Below, in pieces: positions 1 through 7,124 of a stretch of DNA of 27,641 nucleotides (position 1 is its first letter; the number at the start of each line of letters is the position of its first letter). Origin of the DNA: an uncultured Prevotella sp. GTDB lineage: Bacteria > Bacteroidota > Bacteroidia > Bacteroidales > Bacteroidaceae. Made by a program: the position numbers and the translations under genes. The DNA lies in contig CAMZBS010000020.1 of the NCBI GenBank assembly GCA_947304695.1, positions 1 to 27,641 on the forward strand. Reading direction: 5' to 3'. The notes under the pieces were generated by a model, which saw only the letters and a list, made by a program, of their open reading frames with translations, searched no databases and was not told where the DNA came from.

Positions 1-779
1 TGAACGTCATCGTGCTCGATGTGAACCAGGGTGCCTGGAAACTGGAGACCGAACGCGGCGTGATCATGGACGGCGACAAGAGTGAGCATCTGCTCGAGGC
101 CATTCCCGTGATGGGTTGCTATTGCGACATCATCGGCGTGCGCTCTTTTGCAGGACTCACCGACCGCGAGTATGACTACGCCGAGACGGTGCTGAACCAG
201 TTCATCAAGTACAGCGGACGTCCGGTCTTTGCCATGGAAACGGCCACCGTACATCCGCTACAGGCGTTTGCCGATTTGATCACCATTGAGGAGCACAAGA
301 CCGTGGAGCGTCCCAAGGTGGTGCTGACCTGGGCTCCTCATTGCCGTGCTTTGCCACAGGCCGTTCCCAATTCGTTTGCGCAGTGGATGAACGCTGCACC
401 CGACGTAGACCTGGTCATCACCCATCCCAAGGGCTATGAGCTTGATCCACAGTTCGTGGGCAACGCCCGTGTGGAGTACGACCAGAAGAAGGCTTTTGAG
501 GGAGCCGATTTCATCTATGCCAAGAACTGGTCGAACCCTGGTGTGACTTGTCTGCAGGACTACGGCAAGATTACCTGTGAAGACCGCTCATGGACGGTCG
601 ACACGGAGCACATGTCGTGGACTAACAACGGCAAGTTCATGCACTGTCTGCCCGTGCGCCGCAACCTCATCGTGACCGACGATGTCATCGAGTCGCCCAA
701 CTCACTCGTTATTCCTGAGGCTGCCAACCGCGAGATAAGCTGTTCGGTAGTGCTGAAACGAATGCTTGAGGCATTATGA
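1..779 (+). CDS. argF': N-succinylornithine carbamoyltransferase, 5' end outside window
   Basis: This enzyme transfers a carbamoyl group to N-succinyl-L-ornithine in the Bacteroidota version of arginine synthesis, in the cytoplasm. The reading frame is open to the window edge (first full codon at 3), so the gene starts upstream; against the Bacteroides fragilis enzyme as I remember it, about 63 N-terminal residues, including the carbamoyl-phosphate-binding S-x-R-T-R segment, are missing. Visible family marks are VLDVNQGAWKLETERG at the window start, ADLITIEEHK, and the catalytic FMHCLPVRR near nt 634-660, then VIPEAANREIS at the C-terminus. The residue equivalent to the specificity-determining Pro90 of the B. 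fragilis enzyme is Ser here (codon 81-83). The stop overlaps the next start by four bases (ATGA), so the two genes are probably co-translated. The family call is firm; succinyl rather than acetyl preference is inferred. Confidence 0.95.
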   Translation, partial: NVIVLDVNQGAWKLETERGVIMDGDKSEHLLEAIPVMGCYCDIIGVRSFAGLTDREYDYAETVLNQFIKYSGRPVFAMETATVHPLQAFADLITIEEHKTVERPKVVLTWAPHCRALPQAVPNSFAQWMNAAPDVDLVITHPKGYELDPQFVGNARVEYDQKKAFEGADFIYAKNWSNPGVTCLQDYGKITCEDRSWTVDTEHMSWTNNGKFMHCLPVRRNLIVTDDVIESPNSLVIPEAANREISCSVVLKRMLEAL

Positions 780-1798
780 TTTCCTTTGAATGCGACTATA
801 ACAACGGTGCCCATCCGCTGGTGCTCAGCCATTTGGTTGACACCAATGCTGAGCAGACGCTGACCTATGGCTACGACTGCTACTCGGAACGTGCCAAGGA
901 GAAGATACGCGAAGCCTGTCAAGACCCGGAAGCTGATGTCTTCCTGCTGGTGGGCGGCACGCAGACCAATACCACCGTGATTGACGGCATGCTGCGTTCC
1001 TACGAAGGCGTGGTCTGCTGTGCTACAGGTCACATTGGTGTGCATGAGTCTGGAGCCATTGAGCGCAGCGGCCATAAGGTCATTACCCTGCCTTCCTGCT
1101 CCGGCAAGCTCGATGCTGAAGACCTGCGACAGTTCATGTGTGAGTTTGAAGCTGACGACAGCCGTGACCATGTGGCGCAGCCCGGCATGGTCTACATCTC
1201 TTTCCCCACCGAACTGGGAACGCTCTATGAGGTCGGGGAGATTGAAGCCATAGCCCAGGTATGCCGCGAACACGACCTGAAATTCTTTGTAGACGGTGCC
1301 CGTTTAGGCTACGGACTGGCCGCTTCCTCTACGGTTACGCTTCCTTTTCTGGCCAGCCAGTGCGACGCCTTCTATATTGGTGGAACCAAGGTGGGTGCGC
1401 TGTGTGGTGAGGCCGTGGTGTTTCCCCGCCATGGAGCACCGCGACAGTTTGTAAGCATTGTGAAGCAGCATGGTGCCCTATTGGCCAAGGGACGGCTTGT
1501 TGGAGTTCAGTTTGATGCCTTGTTTACCGACGGTCTCTATCTCAGCATTTCCCGTCATGCCATTGACATGGCCTGTAAGCTGAAATCGTTGCTGCAGCAG
1601 AAAGGCTATTCGTTCTACATCGACTCGCCCACCAACCAGCAGTTTGTGATCCTGCCCAATGCTGAAGTAGCACGACTGGAGAAACTGGTGCAGTTCACCC
1701 ATTGGGGACCTTACGACGAAACGCACATGATTTGCCGCTTTGTTACCAGTTGGGCCACTACTGATAATGATATCGAAACGTTGAGAGATTGTCTGTAG
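776..1798 (+). CDS. ltaE: Low-specificity L-threonine aldolase
   Basis: A PLP enzyme of fold type I that splits L-threonine or L-allo-threonine into glycine and acetaldehyde; cytoplasmic. At 340 residues it has the usual family length. The PLP Schiff-base lysine is in IGGTKVGALCGEA (Lys205), the PLP-ring aspartate is in FVDGARLGYG (Asp173), and the cofactor-stacking region is ATGHIGVHESGAIE (about 83-96). The start ATG overlaps the argF' stop (ATGA), which fixes the start and suggests translational coupling, although no metabolic link to arginine synthesis is evident. The gene ends shortly before a hairpin shared with the convergent xylanase gene. Substrate stereopreference cannot be read from the sequence. 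Confidence 0.93.
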   Translation: MISFECDYNNGAHPLVLSHLVDTNAEQTLTYGYDCYSERAKEKIREACQDPEADVFLLVGGTQTNTTVIDGMLRSYEGVVCCATGHIGVHESGAIERSGHKVITLPSCSGKLDAEDLRQFMCEFEADDSRDHVAQPGMVYISFPTELGTLYEVGEIEAIAQVCREHDLKFFVDGARLGYGLAASSTVTLPFLASQCDAFYIGGTKVGALCGEAVVFPRHGAPRQFVSIVKQHGALLAKGRLVGVQFDALFTDGLYLSISRHAIDMACKLKSLLQQKGYSFYIDSPTNQQFVILPNAEVARLEKLVQFTHWGPYDETHMICRFVTSWATTDNDIETLRDCL

Positions 1799-1860
1799 CA
1801 GAAAAGGTCGATGGTTGGAGCAGACTCTGATAGCTTCAACGTCTTACCAACATAATGTAT

Positions 1861-1893
1861 CACGCCCGGAATCCTTTTTGGAATCCGGGCGTG
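1861..1893. terminator. GC-rich hairpin between convergent genes
   Basis: Fourteen-base arms (1861-1874 and 1880-1893) pair with one A-A mismatch around a five-T loop. It lies between the 3' ends of the threonine aldolase gene (+) and the GH10 gene (-), where a bidirectional terminator is expected. No clear U-tract follows on either strand, so intrinsic termination is inferred from position and stem strength. Confidence 0.6.
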
Positions 1894-1939
1894 ACGCGTA
1901 GATAAATGCTTTCGAATAATTGTAGTAATCTACATCTTA

Positions 1940-4249
1940 TTACTTAGCAGAGAAGCCATTGGCAAAGCCGGCATAGGTATGCTTGCGATAGTAGTCCTCA
2001 TCCCAGAGACCAGTGGGCTGGTTGGGACGCCATGCGCTCTTGGCGGGGCTGTCGGTAGCACACCACTGGCAGATGCCCCACTGCTGGGCTGCAGGAATAA
2101 TCTCAAGGTACTTCTGGATGACGAACGTGTAGAGGTCGGCCATGGCATGGTGCTGCTCCTCAGTCATGTCGGGTGTCAGCACGTCGTTGCCATCTTCGTC
2201 AATCATACCCATGTCGAGCTCAGAGATGCGGATGAGCTTGCCCGTGGCAGCCAGCATACGGAACGAGTTCTCGATGAGTTGCTTACGTTTGTCTTGCTCT
2301 GTGGGATCAGCATAGCAGGAGATGTGCATCTGAGTGCCAATGCCGTCGAGCTTTGTCTTGCCGTCGGCCTCCCAAATGGCAATCCACTTGATGAGGTTCT
2401 CCAGCTTCTTGTTGCCGCTGGCATCCCAGTCGTACTCCAGGTTGTAGTCGTTGACAAACAGCTTGATGGAGTCGCCACCGCCATACTGGCGGGCCAGTCT
2501 CACAACCTCACGCACATAGAGCGTGTCGCCGAGGTAGTCCTGCCAATAGAACTTGGTTTCATCGCCAGCTTCGGGAGCATGCTGCAGGTCGAAGAGTCCG
2601 TCACCATTGAGGTCGGCACCGGCCAGTGGTTCGTTGACAGCATCCCATGCAGTCACCATGAGTTCGCCATCATCGGTGCGGCAAGCATCCAGGATGCCTT
2701 TGATCCACTGTTCCATGGCCATGATCAGCGTGTCGCGCTTCTCCTCCGGCTCAAGCGGAATGGTGGGCTGCATGCTGACAGTTGTGGTATAGTGGTCTAC
2801 AATGCGCGAGGGAACCGTTTGGCCGCGTTGCTCCTTGGTACGGAAGCTGGCCGTGTTGGTCGGGTCTTCGCAGTCACCGTTCTGAATTACCTCCTTGCCA
2901 TTGATCTTCAAGCTGATGTTGTCGAAGTAGTACTTGTTGGCACCGGCAAAGTCGTTCAGGTTGAAGGCGATGGAAATACCTCCATTACACTCGGACGTGA
3001 ACGTACCAGAAGACGTGAAGGTTGTCCATTCTGTTTCGAAAGGTACAGTACCCACACCTGCCCAGTGAATGTAAGCACCTGGTTCAACGTGCGTCTGCGT
3101 ACCCGATGAAGCCTTGAACTGTGCCATGACGTCAGCTGAGAACTCATACATGTCACCTTCGGCAATGGGGTCATCGGGGAAGTAGAGCCAGAACTGCGTG
3201 TCCCAAGCGGCTTCTACCAAGTCACCAGATTCGACAAGGATACAGTTGCGTGGCACATCGACCTCCTTGGTGGCAGCCTGCTGCTCGTAACGGGTGACCT
3301 CCGTCTCGTCGACAATGGTAGATTCCACGGTAGCACCGCGCATCTCCTTGGTGCGGAAGCTGCTGACATCGCTGCCTTCGCAGTCACCGTTCTTGATTAC
3401 TTCCTTGCCATTGATTTTCAGGCTGATGTTGTCGAAGTAATAGATGTTGGCCTCTGCGAAGTCGTTGAGGTTGAAGGCGATGGAATAGCCGTCAGTGCTT
3501 TCGCTCATGAACGTACCGGAAGAAGTGAAGGTTGTCCACTCCTCGGTGAAGGGGAGTGTGCCCACGCCCGACCAGTGAATGTATCCACCTGGATCCTTAT
3601 GGGTCTGCGAACCGGCGGTAGCAGCCTTGTTGGCCAGCAGATCGATTGAGAATTCGTAGGAAGCTCCCGAGGGAATGGGATCATCGGGGAAGTATAGCCA
3701 GAACTGGGTGTCCCAGGCTGCTTCTTTCATGTCGTCGGAGTTCACGCGAATGCAACGACGCTTGTCCTTGATGACCACTGCGACGGGTTCACCCGTGTAG
3801 TCGGGATCGGGGCGGTCGGCAATCAGGGTGTTGAGCCACTTCACCGGCTGCTGCTCATGCCAGGCCAGGGTGTGACCATAGATGTTCATGTTGGCAGCCT
3901 TGGCAGCCTTGGCAAACTCGTTGACGTCGCCAAAAGTCATGTTGCCGTTGTTGTCCACACATGAACCCATCTTCATGGCATTGCCTGCCACCACCTCGTT
4001 GAAGTTGGTGTTGGCCACCACATAGGGGACGCCCTGCTTCACATAGTCGGCAGCATCGACGCCAAGGCCCAGCTTGAAGTTGGGATTTGCAGCAAAGTCG
4101 ACATATTCCTTCAGAGGCTTGTATTCACTCAGATAGGCATATTGCTCGAGATTTGACGGACGTCCAACCTCGAAGTTCTGGTCGAATTCGTCGGCACATG
4201 AGGCCGCCATGGCGGCCACAAGTGCTAATATGACATATTGCTTTTTCAT
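1940..4249 (-). CDS. xyn10C: GH10 endo-1,4-beta-xylanase lipoprotein with two inserted CBMs
   Basis: Cleaves internal beta-1,4 bonds of xylan at the cell surface. A lipoprotein signal ends at MAASC (Cys18), followed by ADEFDQ, acidic residues typical of surface export in Bacteroidota. The GH10 barrel starts at about residue 40 and is interrupted after GHTLAWHEQQPVKWL (125-139) by two carbohydrate-binding domains of CBM4/22 type (about 165-300 and 335-470). It then resumes with the acid/base motif AWDAVNEP (Glu540) and the nucleophile motif ISELDM (Glu677). This split layout matches xylanases of P. bryantii and Bacteroides intestinalis xylan loci. It is the last gene of the xus operon, 18 bp after xusE, and ends at the shared hairpin. 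The enzyme call is firm; the symbol follows the P. bryantii naming. Confidence 0.95.
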   Translation of the reverse strand: MKKQYVILALVAAMAASCADEFDQNFEVGRPSNLEQYAYLSEYKPLKEYVDFAANPNFKLGLGVDAADYVKQGVPYVVANTNFNEVVAGNAMKMGSCVDNNGNMTFGDVNEFAKAAKAANMNIYGHTLAWHEQQPVKWLNTLIADRPDPDYTGEPVAVVIKDKRRCIRVNSDDMKEAAWDTQFWLYFPDDPIPSGASYEFSIDLLANKAATAGSQTHKDPGGYIHWSGVGTLPFTEEWTTFTSSGTFMSESTDGYSIAFNLNDFAEANIYYFDNISLKINGKEVIKNGDCEGSDVSSFRTKEMRGATVESTIVDETEVTRYEQQAATKEVDVPRNCILVESGDLVEAAWDTQFWLYFPDDPIAEGDMYEFSADVMAQFKASSGTQTHVEPGAYIHWAGVGTVPFETEWTTFTSSGTFTSECNGGISIAFNLNDFAGANKYYFDNISLKINGKEVIQNGDCEDPTNTASFRTKEQRGQTVPSRIVDHYTTTVSMQPTIPLEPEEKRDTLIMAMEQWIKGILDACRTDDGELMVTAWDAVNEPLAGADLNGDGLFDLQHAPEAGDETKFYWQDYLGDTLYVREVVRLARQYGGGDSIKLFVNDYNLEYDWDASGNKKLENLIKWIAIWEADGKTKLDGIGTQMHISCYADPTEQDKRKQLIENSFRMLAATGKLIRISELDMGMIDEDGNDVLTPDMTEEQHHAMADLYTFVIQKYLEIIPAAQQWGICQWCATDSPAKSAWRPNQPTGLWDEDYYRKHTYAGFANGFSAK
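2840..3757 (-). repeat. Tandem duplication of the CBM coding unit
   Basis: Two copies of a carbohydrate-binding module (nt 3757-3350 and 3247-2840) are offset by 510 bp, exactly 170 codons. Both contain EAAWDTQFWLYFPDDPI and YYFDNISLKINGKEVI unchanged, and the DNA is also closely similar, pointing to a duplication still young or kept uniform by gene conversion. The copies diverge at the loops and in the linker between them (about residues 303-333). Confidence 0.9.
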
Positions 4250-4267
4250 TGTTTCCAGTTTTTTGCA

Positions 4268-5251
4268 TTAGATATAAACAGGAGCGAACTCTTCGAAGAC
4301 CACGCCACTGCGCATCCAGACGAGCTTTTCGTCGGTGGTCCACTGGTGGGTGGCATCGAAGGTAACAGTGTAGTGCAGCTCCATACCATCGCGGTCCTTG
4401 TTGCCCCAGGCCTTCTTCTCGGTGTTGTCACCGAAAACACCATTACCTGTAGCCGTCACACCAGGGGTCAGAGACGAAATGGTGCAGTTGTCGCCATTGA
4501 ACGTGAGGAGCAGGTCGGCCTTGTAGATGGTGCCGCCGTCCTGATACTCCACAGTGTAGACAGAGCTGTTGAGTGTCTGGGTCGTGATTTGCACCTGCTT
4601 GGCCTTCTCAATGCTGTCGGTTGACATGGTGTGGTTAGTCAGCCACCAGCCTGAGTACTTGTTCTGGTACTTCACGCAGTAGAGCACATAGTCCATGGGC
4701 TGAACGTCCCAGGCAGCAGGATTGCAGCGCGAACCCGGCGTGTCGCCAATGGGCTTGCCAGTGAGAATATGGTCGAACCCGCTCTGATTTGTCATGACCA
4801 GAGGAATGACGTAGGTATTCTTTATGGCATCGGGATCGGCGAAGAATGCGTCGGTCAGAGACACTTCGGTCGTTCCGTAAAACGTGCTCTTGAATGCCAG
4901 GTCAGTCGTCGAGAGGCTATAATAAGCGGTTGGCATGGCCTTGACAGGCGTCACGCCGTCGGCAAAATACAGGTTGTTGACGAGGGTCTCGTCGACAGCT
5001 ACGCTAACTGTACCGTTCGAGCCATTATAGGAGCCACCGAAGGTAGCCTTGATCTCGCACTTGTGTTGCTTGTCGAGCGTGGTGTCGTACTCATCGTCGC
5101 CCAGCACAATGGTGCGTACCGGATATTGATGAGCGAAATAGACCGTAGTACCGCCTTCGTAGTCAGGGAAGTCGTTGTCTCCGTTCTTGCACGCCCAGAA
5201 GCAGCAGACCACTCCAACACCACAGATGAATTTCAATATGTTACTTTTCAT
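4268..5251 (-). CDS. xusE: Surface glycan-binding lipoprotein XusE (DUF1735/DUF5627 type)
   Basis: A 327-residue lipoprotein (signal ending FWAC, Cys21, then KNGDNDF) that fits the third glycan-binding component of xylan loci, acting on the outer surface with the SusD-like proteins. The N-terminal half (about 28-160) resembles the BT_3987-like DUF1735 domain, with VYFAHQYPVRT and SLTDAFF; the C-terminal half resembles DUF5627, with AWGNKDRDGMELHYTVTF and a WMRSGVVFEEFAPVYI ending. It lies 36 bp after xusD and 18 bp before the xylanase, in the same order as P. bryantii xusD-xusE-xyn10C. Binding to xylan is inferred from position and family; no aromatic binding platform can be assigned by reading alone. 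Confidence 0.85.
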   Translation of the reverse strand: MKSNILKFICGVGVVCCFWACKNGDNDFPDYEGGTTVYFAHQYPVRTIVLGDDEYDTTLDKQHKCEIKATFGGSYNGSNGTVSVAVDETLVNNLYFADGVTPVKAMPTAYYSLSTTDLAFKSTFYGTTEVSLTDAFFADPDAIKNTYVIPLVMTNQSGFDHILTGKPIGDTPGSRCNPAAWDVQPMDYVLYCVKYQNKYSGWWLTNHTMSTDSIEKAKQVQITTQTLNSSVYTVEYQDGGTIYKADLLLTFNGDNCTISSLTPGVTATGNGVFGDNTEKKAWGNKDRDGMELHYTVTFDATHQWTTDEKLVWMRSGVVFEEFAPVYI

Positions 5252-5287
5252 AATCGTCTTGTTCTTTTATTATGTTACAGTGCATTT

Positions 5288-7102
5288 TTATTTCCAACCG
5301 TCGTTCTGGCGCAAATTGGTCCACTTACGGAGTTCACCGTTGGGAATAGGACAATAGTCCATGTACGTGTTGTCATATTTGCGGTCCTCAACGTCGATGT
5401 AGCTGTGAACGAGGGCACCCGTAGTCTTGTCGGTCGTGATGCTGACACCCTTGGCGGTTATGTCAAGAGGCTCCTGCCAGCGGCGCAGATCCCAGAAACG
5501 GTGGTTCTCGAAGCAGAGTTCCAGACGGCGCTCGTTGCGGATGAGCTCACGCATCTTGTCCTTGTCGTTCTTGATGCTCTCCAAGTAGTCATTGCCCACA
5601 CCGGCACGGTTGTGGAGTGCCTTGATGACATCGTAGGCCGAATAGGTGGCACCGCCCACATTGGCTGTGGGACCCTGAGCCTCGTTGGCAGCCTCGGCAT
5701 AGTCAAGGAAAATCTCGGTGTAGCGGATGCGGGCACCGAAGTGACGCTTGGCGTGGTTGCTCAAAGACAGGTTGAGGTCGTTACGGAGCAACTTGCGAAC
5801 GTAGAAGCCTGTACGGGTGGACAGTCCGTTCTCTCTGTTGAGACCGTCGGTTGTTTCCGTGTTGTCGGCAGCCGTATTGATGATTTTGTTTTCGGCACCG
5901 ATGGCATCGCCATTGACCACAACGTAAGCCTTCAAGCGTGGGTCACGGTTCGCATAGGGATCGGCAGGATCATAGCCAGAGGCTGCATCAGTGATTGGAT
6001 AGCCATTGGCCATGGGGAAGGCATCGACCAGGTTCTGTGTGGGGTTGATGCGGCCCTTGCCCTGCAGTGAAGGAGGATAGTTGTCTTCCTCTAAGCTTGC
6101 AGCATCGCCCACGTTGCCACGCCAGCAGATTTCAGCGGGGTCGGGGTTATCAAACTTGAAGCCTTCAATCATGGCAACATCATTGAACCAAACCCAACCG
6201 TTGGGATCCATGCCTGCAATACCGCCCACATTGTCGAGGCTGGCTGCTGCATATTTGGCTGCATCTTCCCAACTCATAGCGTTGGCTGACTGGTAGGCAG
6301 GCGAAGCAGCGAAGAGGGCCACCTGAGCCTTGATGGCGGCAATCATGCGGCCGTCAATCTTACCACGCTGCAGCTTACCGAAGGCACGGCTGTAGTCGTC
6401 TTCCGTTCCTTTCAGGTCCTTGTACTTGGCAGGAATGTTGTCTTCCTTCACTTCACCGTACTGCTTGGGCAGGTACTTCAGAGCCTCGTCCAAGTCGGCC
6501 ATAATCTGGTCGATGCACTCCTTAAAGCCATCACGGGGCCTATTGAAGTCGGAGCCACCGTCTTCAGAACTTGTGTGGATGGGCACACCTACGAGGGTAC
6601 CGTCGACCAGACCGCAGTGAGCACGCAGCAGGTAGAACAACTGGATGGCACGCAGGGCGTAGGCATTGCCCTTGTAGTTGTCCTTGTGCATCTCGTTAAG
6701 AGCAACTGAAGAATAATCCCACTGCACCTTGTCGGCATTCTCCAGGAAGATGTTCAGGTACTGAATGGCATGATAGCGGCCATCCCACTGGCTGACGGGG
6801 TTATTACTGGACGACCAGCTGCCCGTTGCCATTTTCCGGTAGCTATTGTCATTGTCGTTTGACACGGCATCATCTGTTGCCACGTCCGACACGGAACTCT
6901 CCTGATAGGGAAGCAGAACGTAGGCGTTGTCCATGATGCCACGGGCAAACGTCGGGTCTGAATACATCTCCGTGATGTCGTGGTTGTTATCCAGTGCCGG
7001 CTCAAAAAGGTCATCGCAGGAGGTCAGGGTTGTACCAATAGCACAACCGACAAAACTGGCGATGAACGTATGCTTAATCATCTTGGTATTCATAATTTTC
7101 AA
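5288..7102 (-). CDS. xusD: SusD/RagB-like outer-membrane lipoprotein XusD
   Basis: A surface lipoprotein that would form the lid of the XusC transporter and capture xylo-oligosaccharides. The lipobox is TLTSC (Cys29 if translation starts at the first Met; a Met at codon 4 is an equally possible start), followed by DDLFEP. SusD family marks are NAYALRAIQLFYLLRAHCG and GVPIH in the TPR region, DYAEAANEAQGP, and the C-terminal block ELIRNERRLELCFENHRFWDLRRW. Its 604 residues are a usual length. It begins 22 bp after xusC and pairs with it, making the second SusC/D pair of the operon. Ligand identity is inferred from the xylanase at the operon end. Confidence 0.93.
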   Translation of the reverse strand: MKIMNTKMIKHTFIASFVGCAIGTTLTSCDDLFEPALDNNHDITEMYSDPTFARGIMDNAYVLLPYQESSVSDVATDDAVSNDNDNSYRKMATGSWSSSNNPVSQWDGRYHAIQYLNIFLENADKVQWDYSSVALNEMHKDNYKGNAYALRAIQLFYLLRAHCGLVDGTLVGVPIHTSSEDGGSDFNRPRDGFKECIDQIMADLDEALKYLPKQYGEVKEDNIPAKYKDLKGTEDDYSRAFGKLQRGKIDGRMIAAIKAQVALFAASPAYQSANAMSWEDAAKYAAASLDNVGGIAGMDPNGWVWFNDVAMIEGFKFDNPDPAEICWRGNVGDAASLEEDNYPPSLQGKGRINPTQNLVDAFPMANGYPITDAASGYDPADPYANRDPRLKAYVVVNGDAIGAENKIINTAADNTETTDGLNRENGLSTRTGFYVRKLLRNDLNLSLSNHAKRHFGARIRYTEIFLDYAEAANEAQGPTANVGGATYSAYDVIKALHNRAGVGNDYLESIKNDKDKMRELIRNERRLELCFENHRFWDLRRWQEPLDITAKGVSITTDKTTGALVHSYIDVEDRKYDNTYMDYCPIPNGELRKWTNLRQNDGWK

Positions 7103-7124
7103 TTTTCTGTTTTCAAATGCTTGA

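Noticed and set aside
560..1273. Minus-strand frame (237 codons) antisense to argF' and the threonine aldolase
   Set aside because: Both overlapping plus-strand genes are clear; this frame is a shadow.
1979..3109. Plus-strand frame (376 codons) antisense to the xylanase gene
   Set aside because: The minus strand encodes GH10 catalytic motifs; no motif on the plus strand.
4769..6070. Long plus-strand frame (433 codons) antisense to xusE/xusD
   Set aside because: It spans two real genes and their gap on the other strand; a shadow frame from codon bias.
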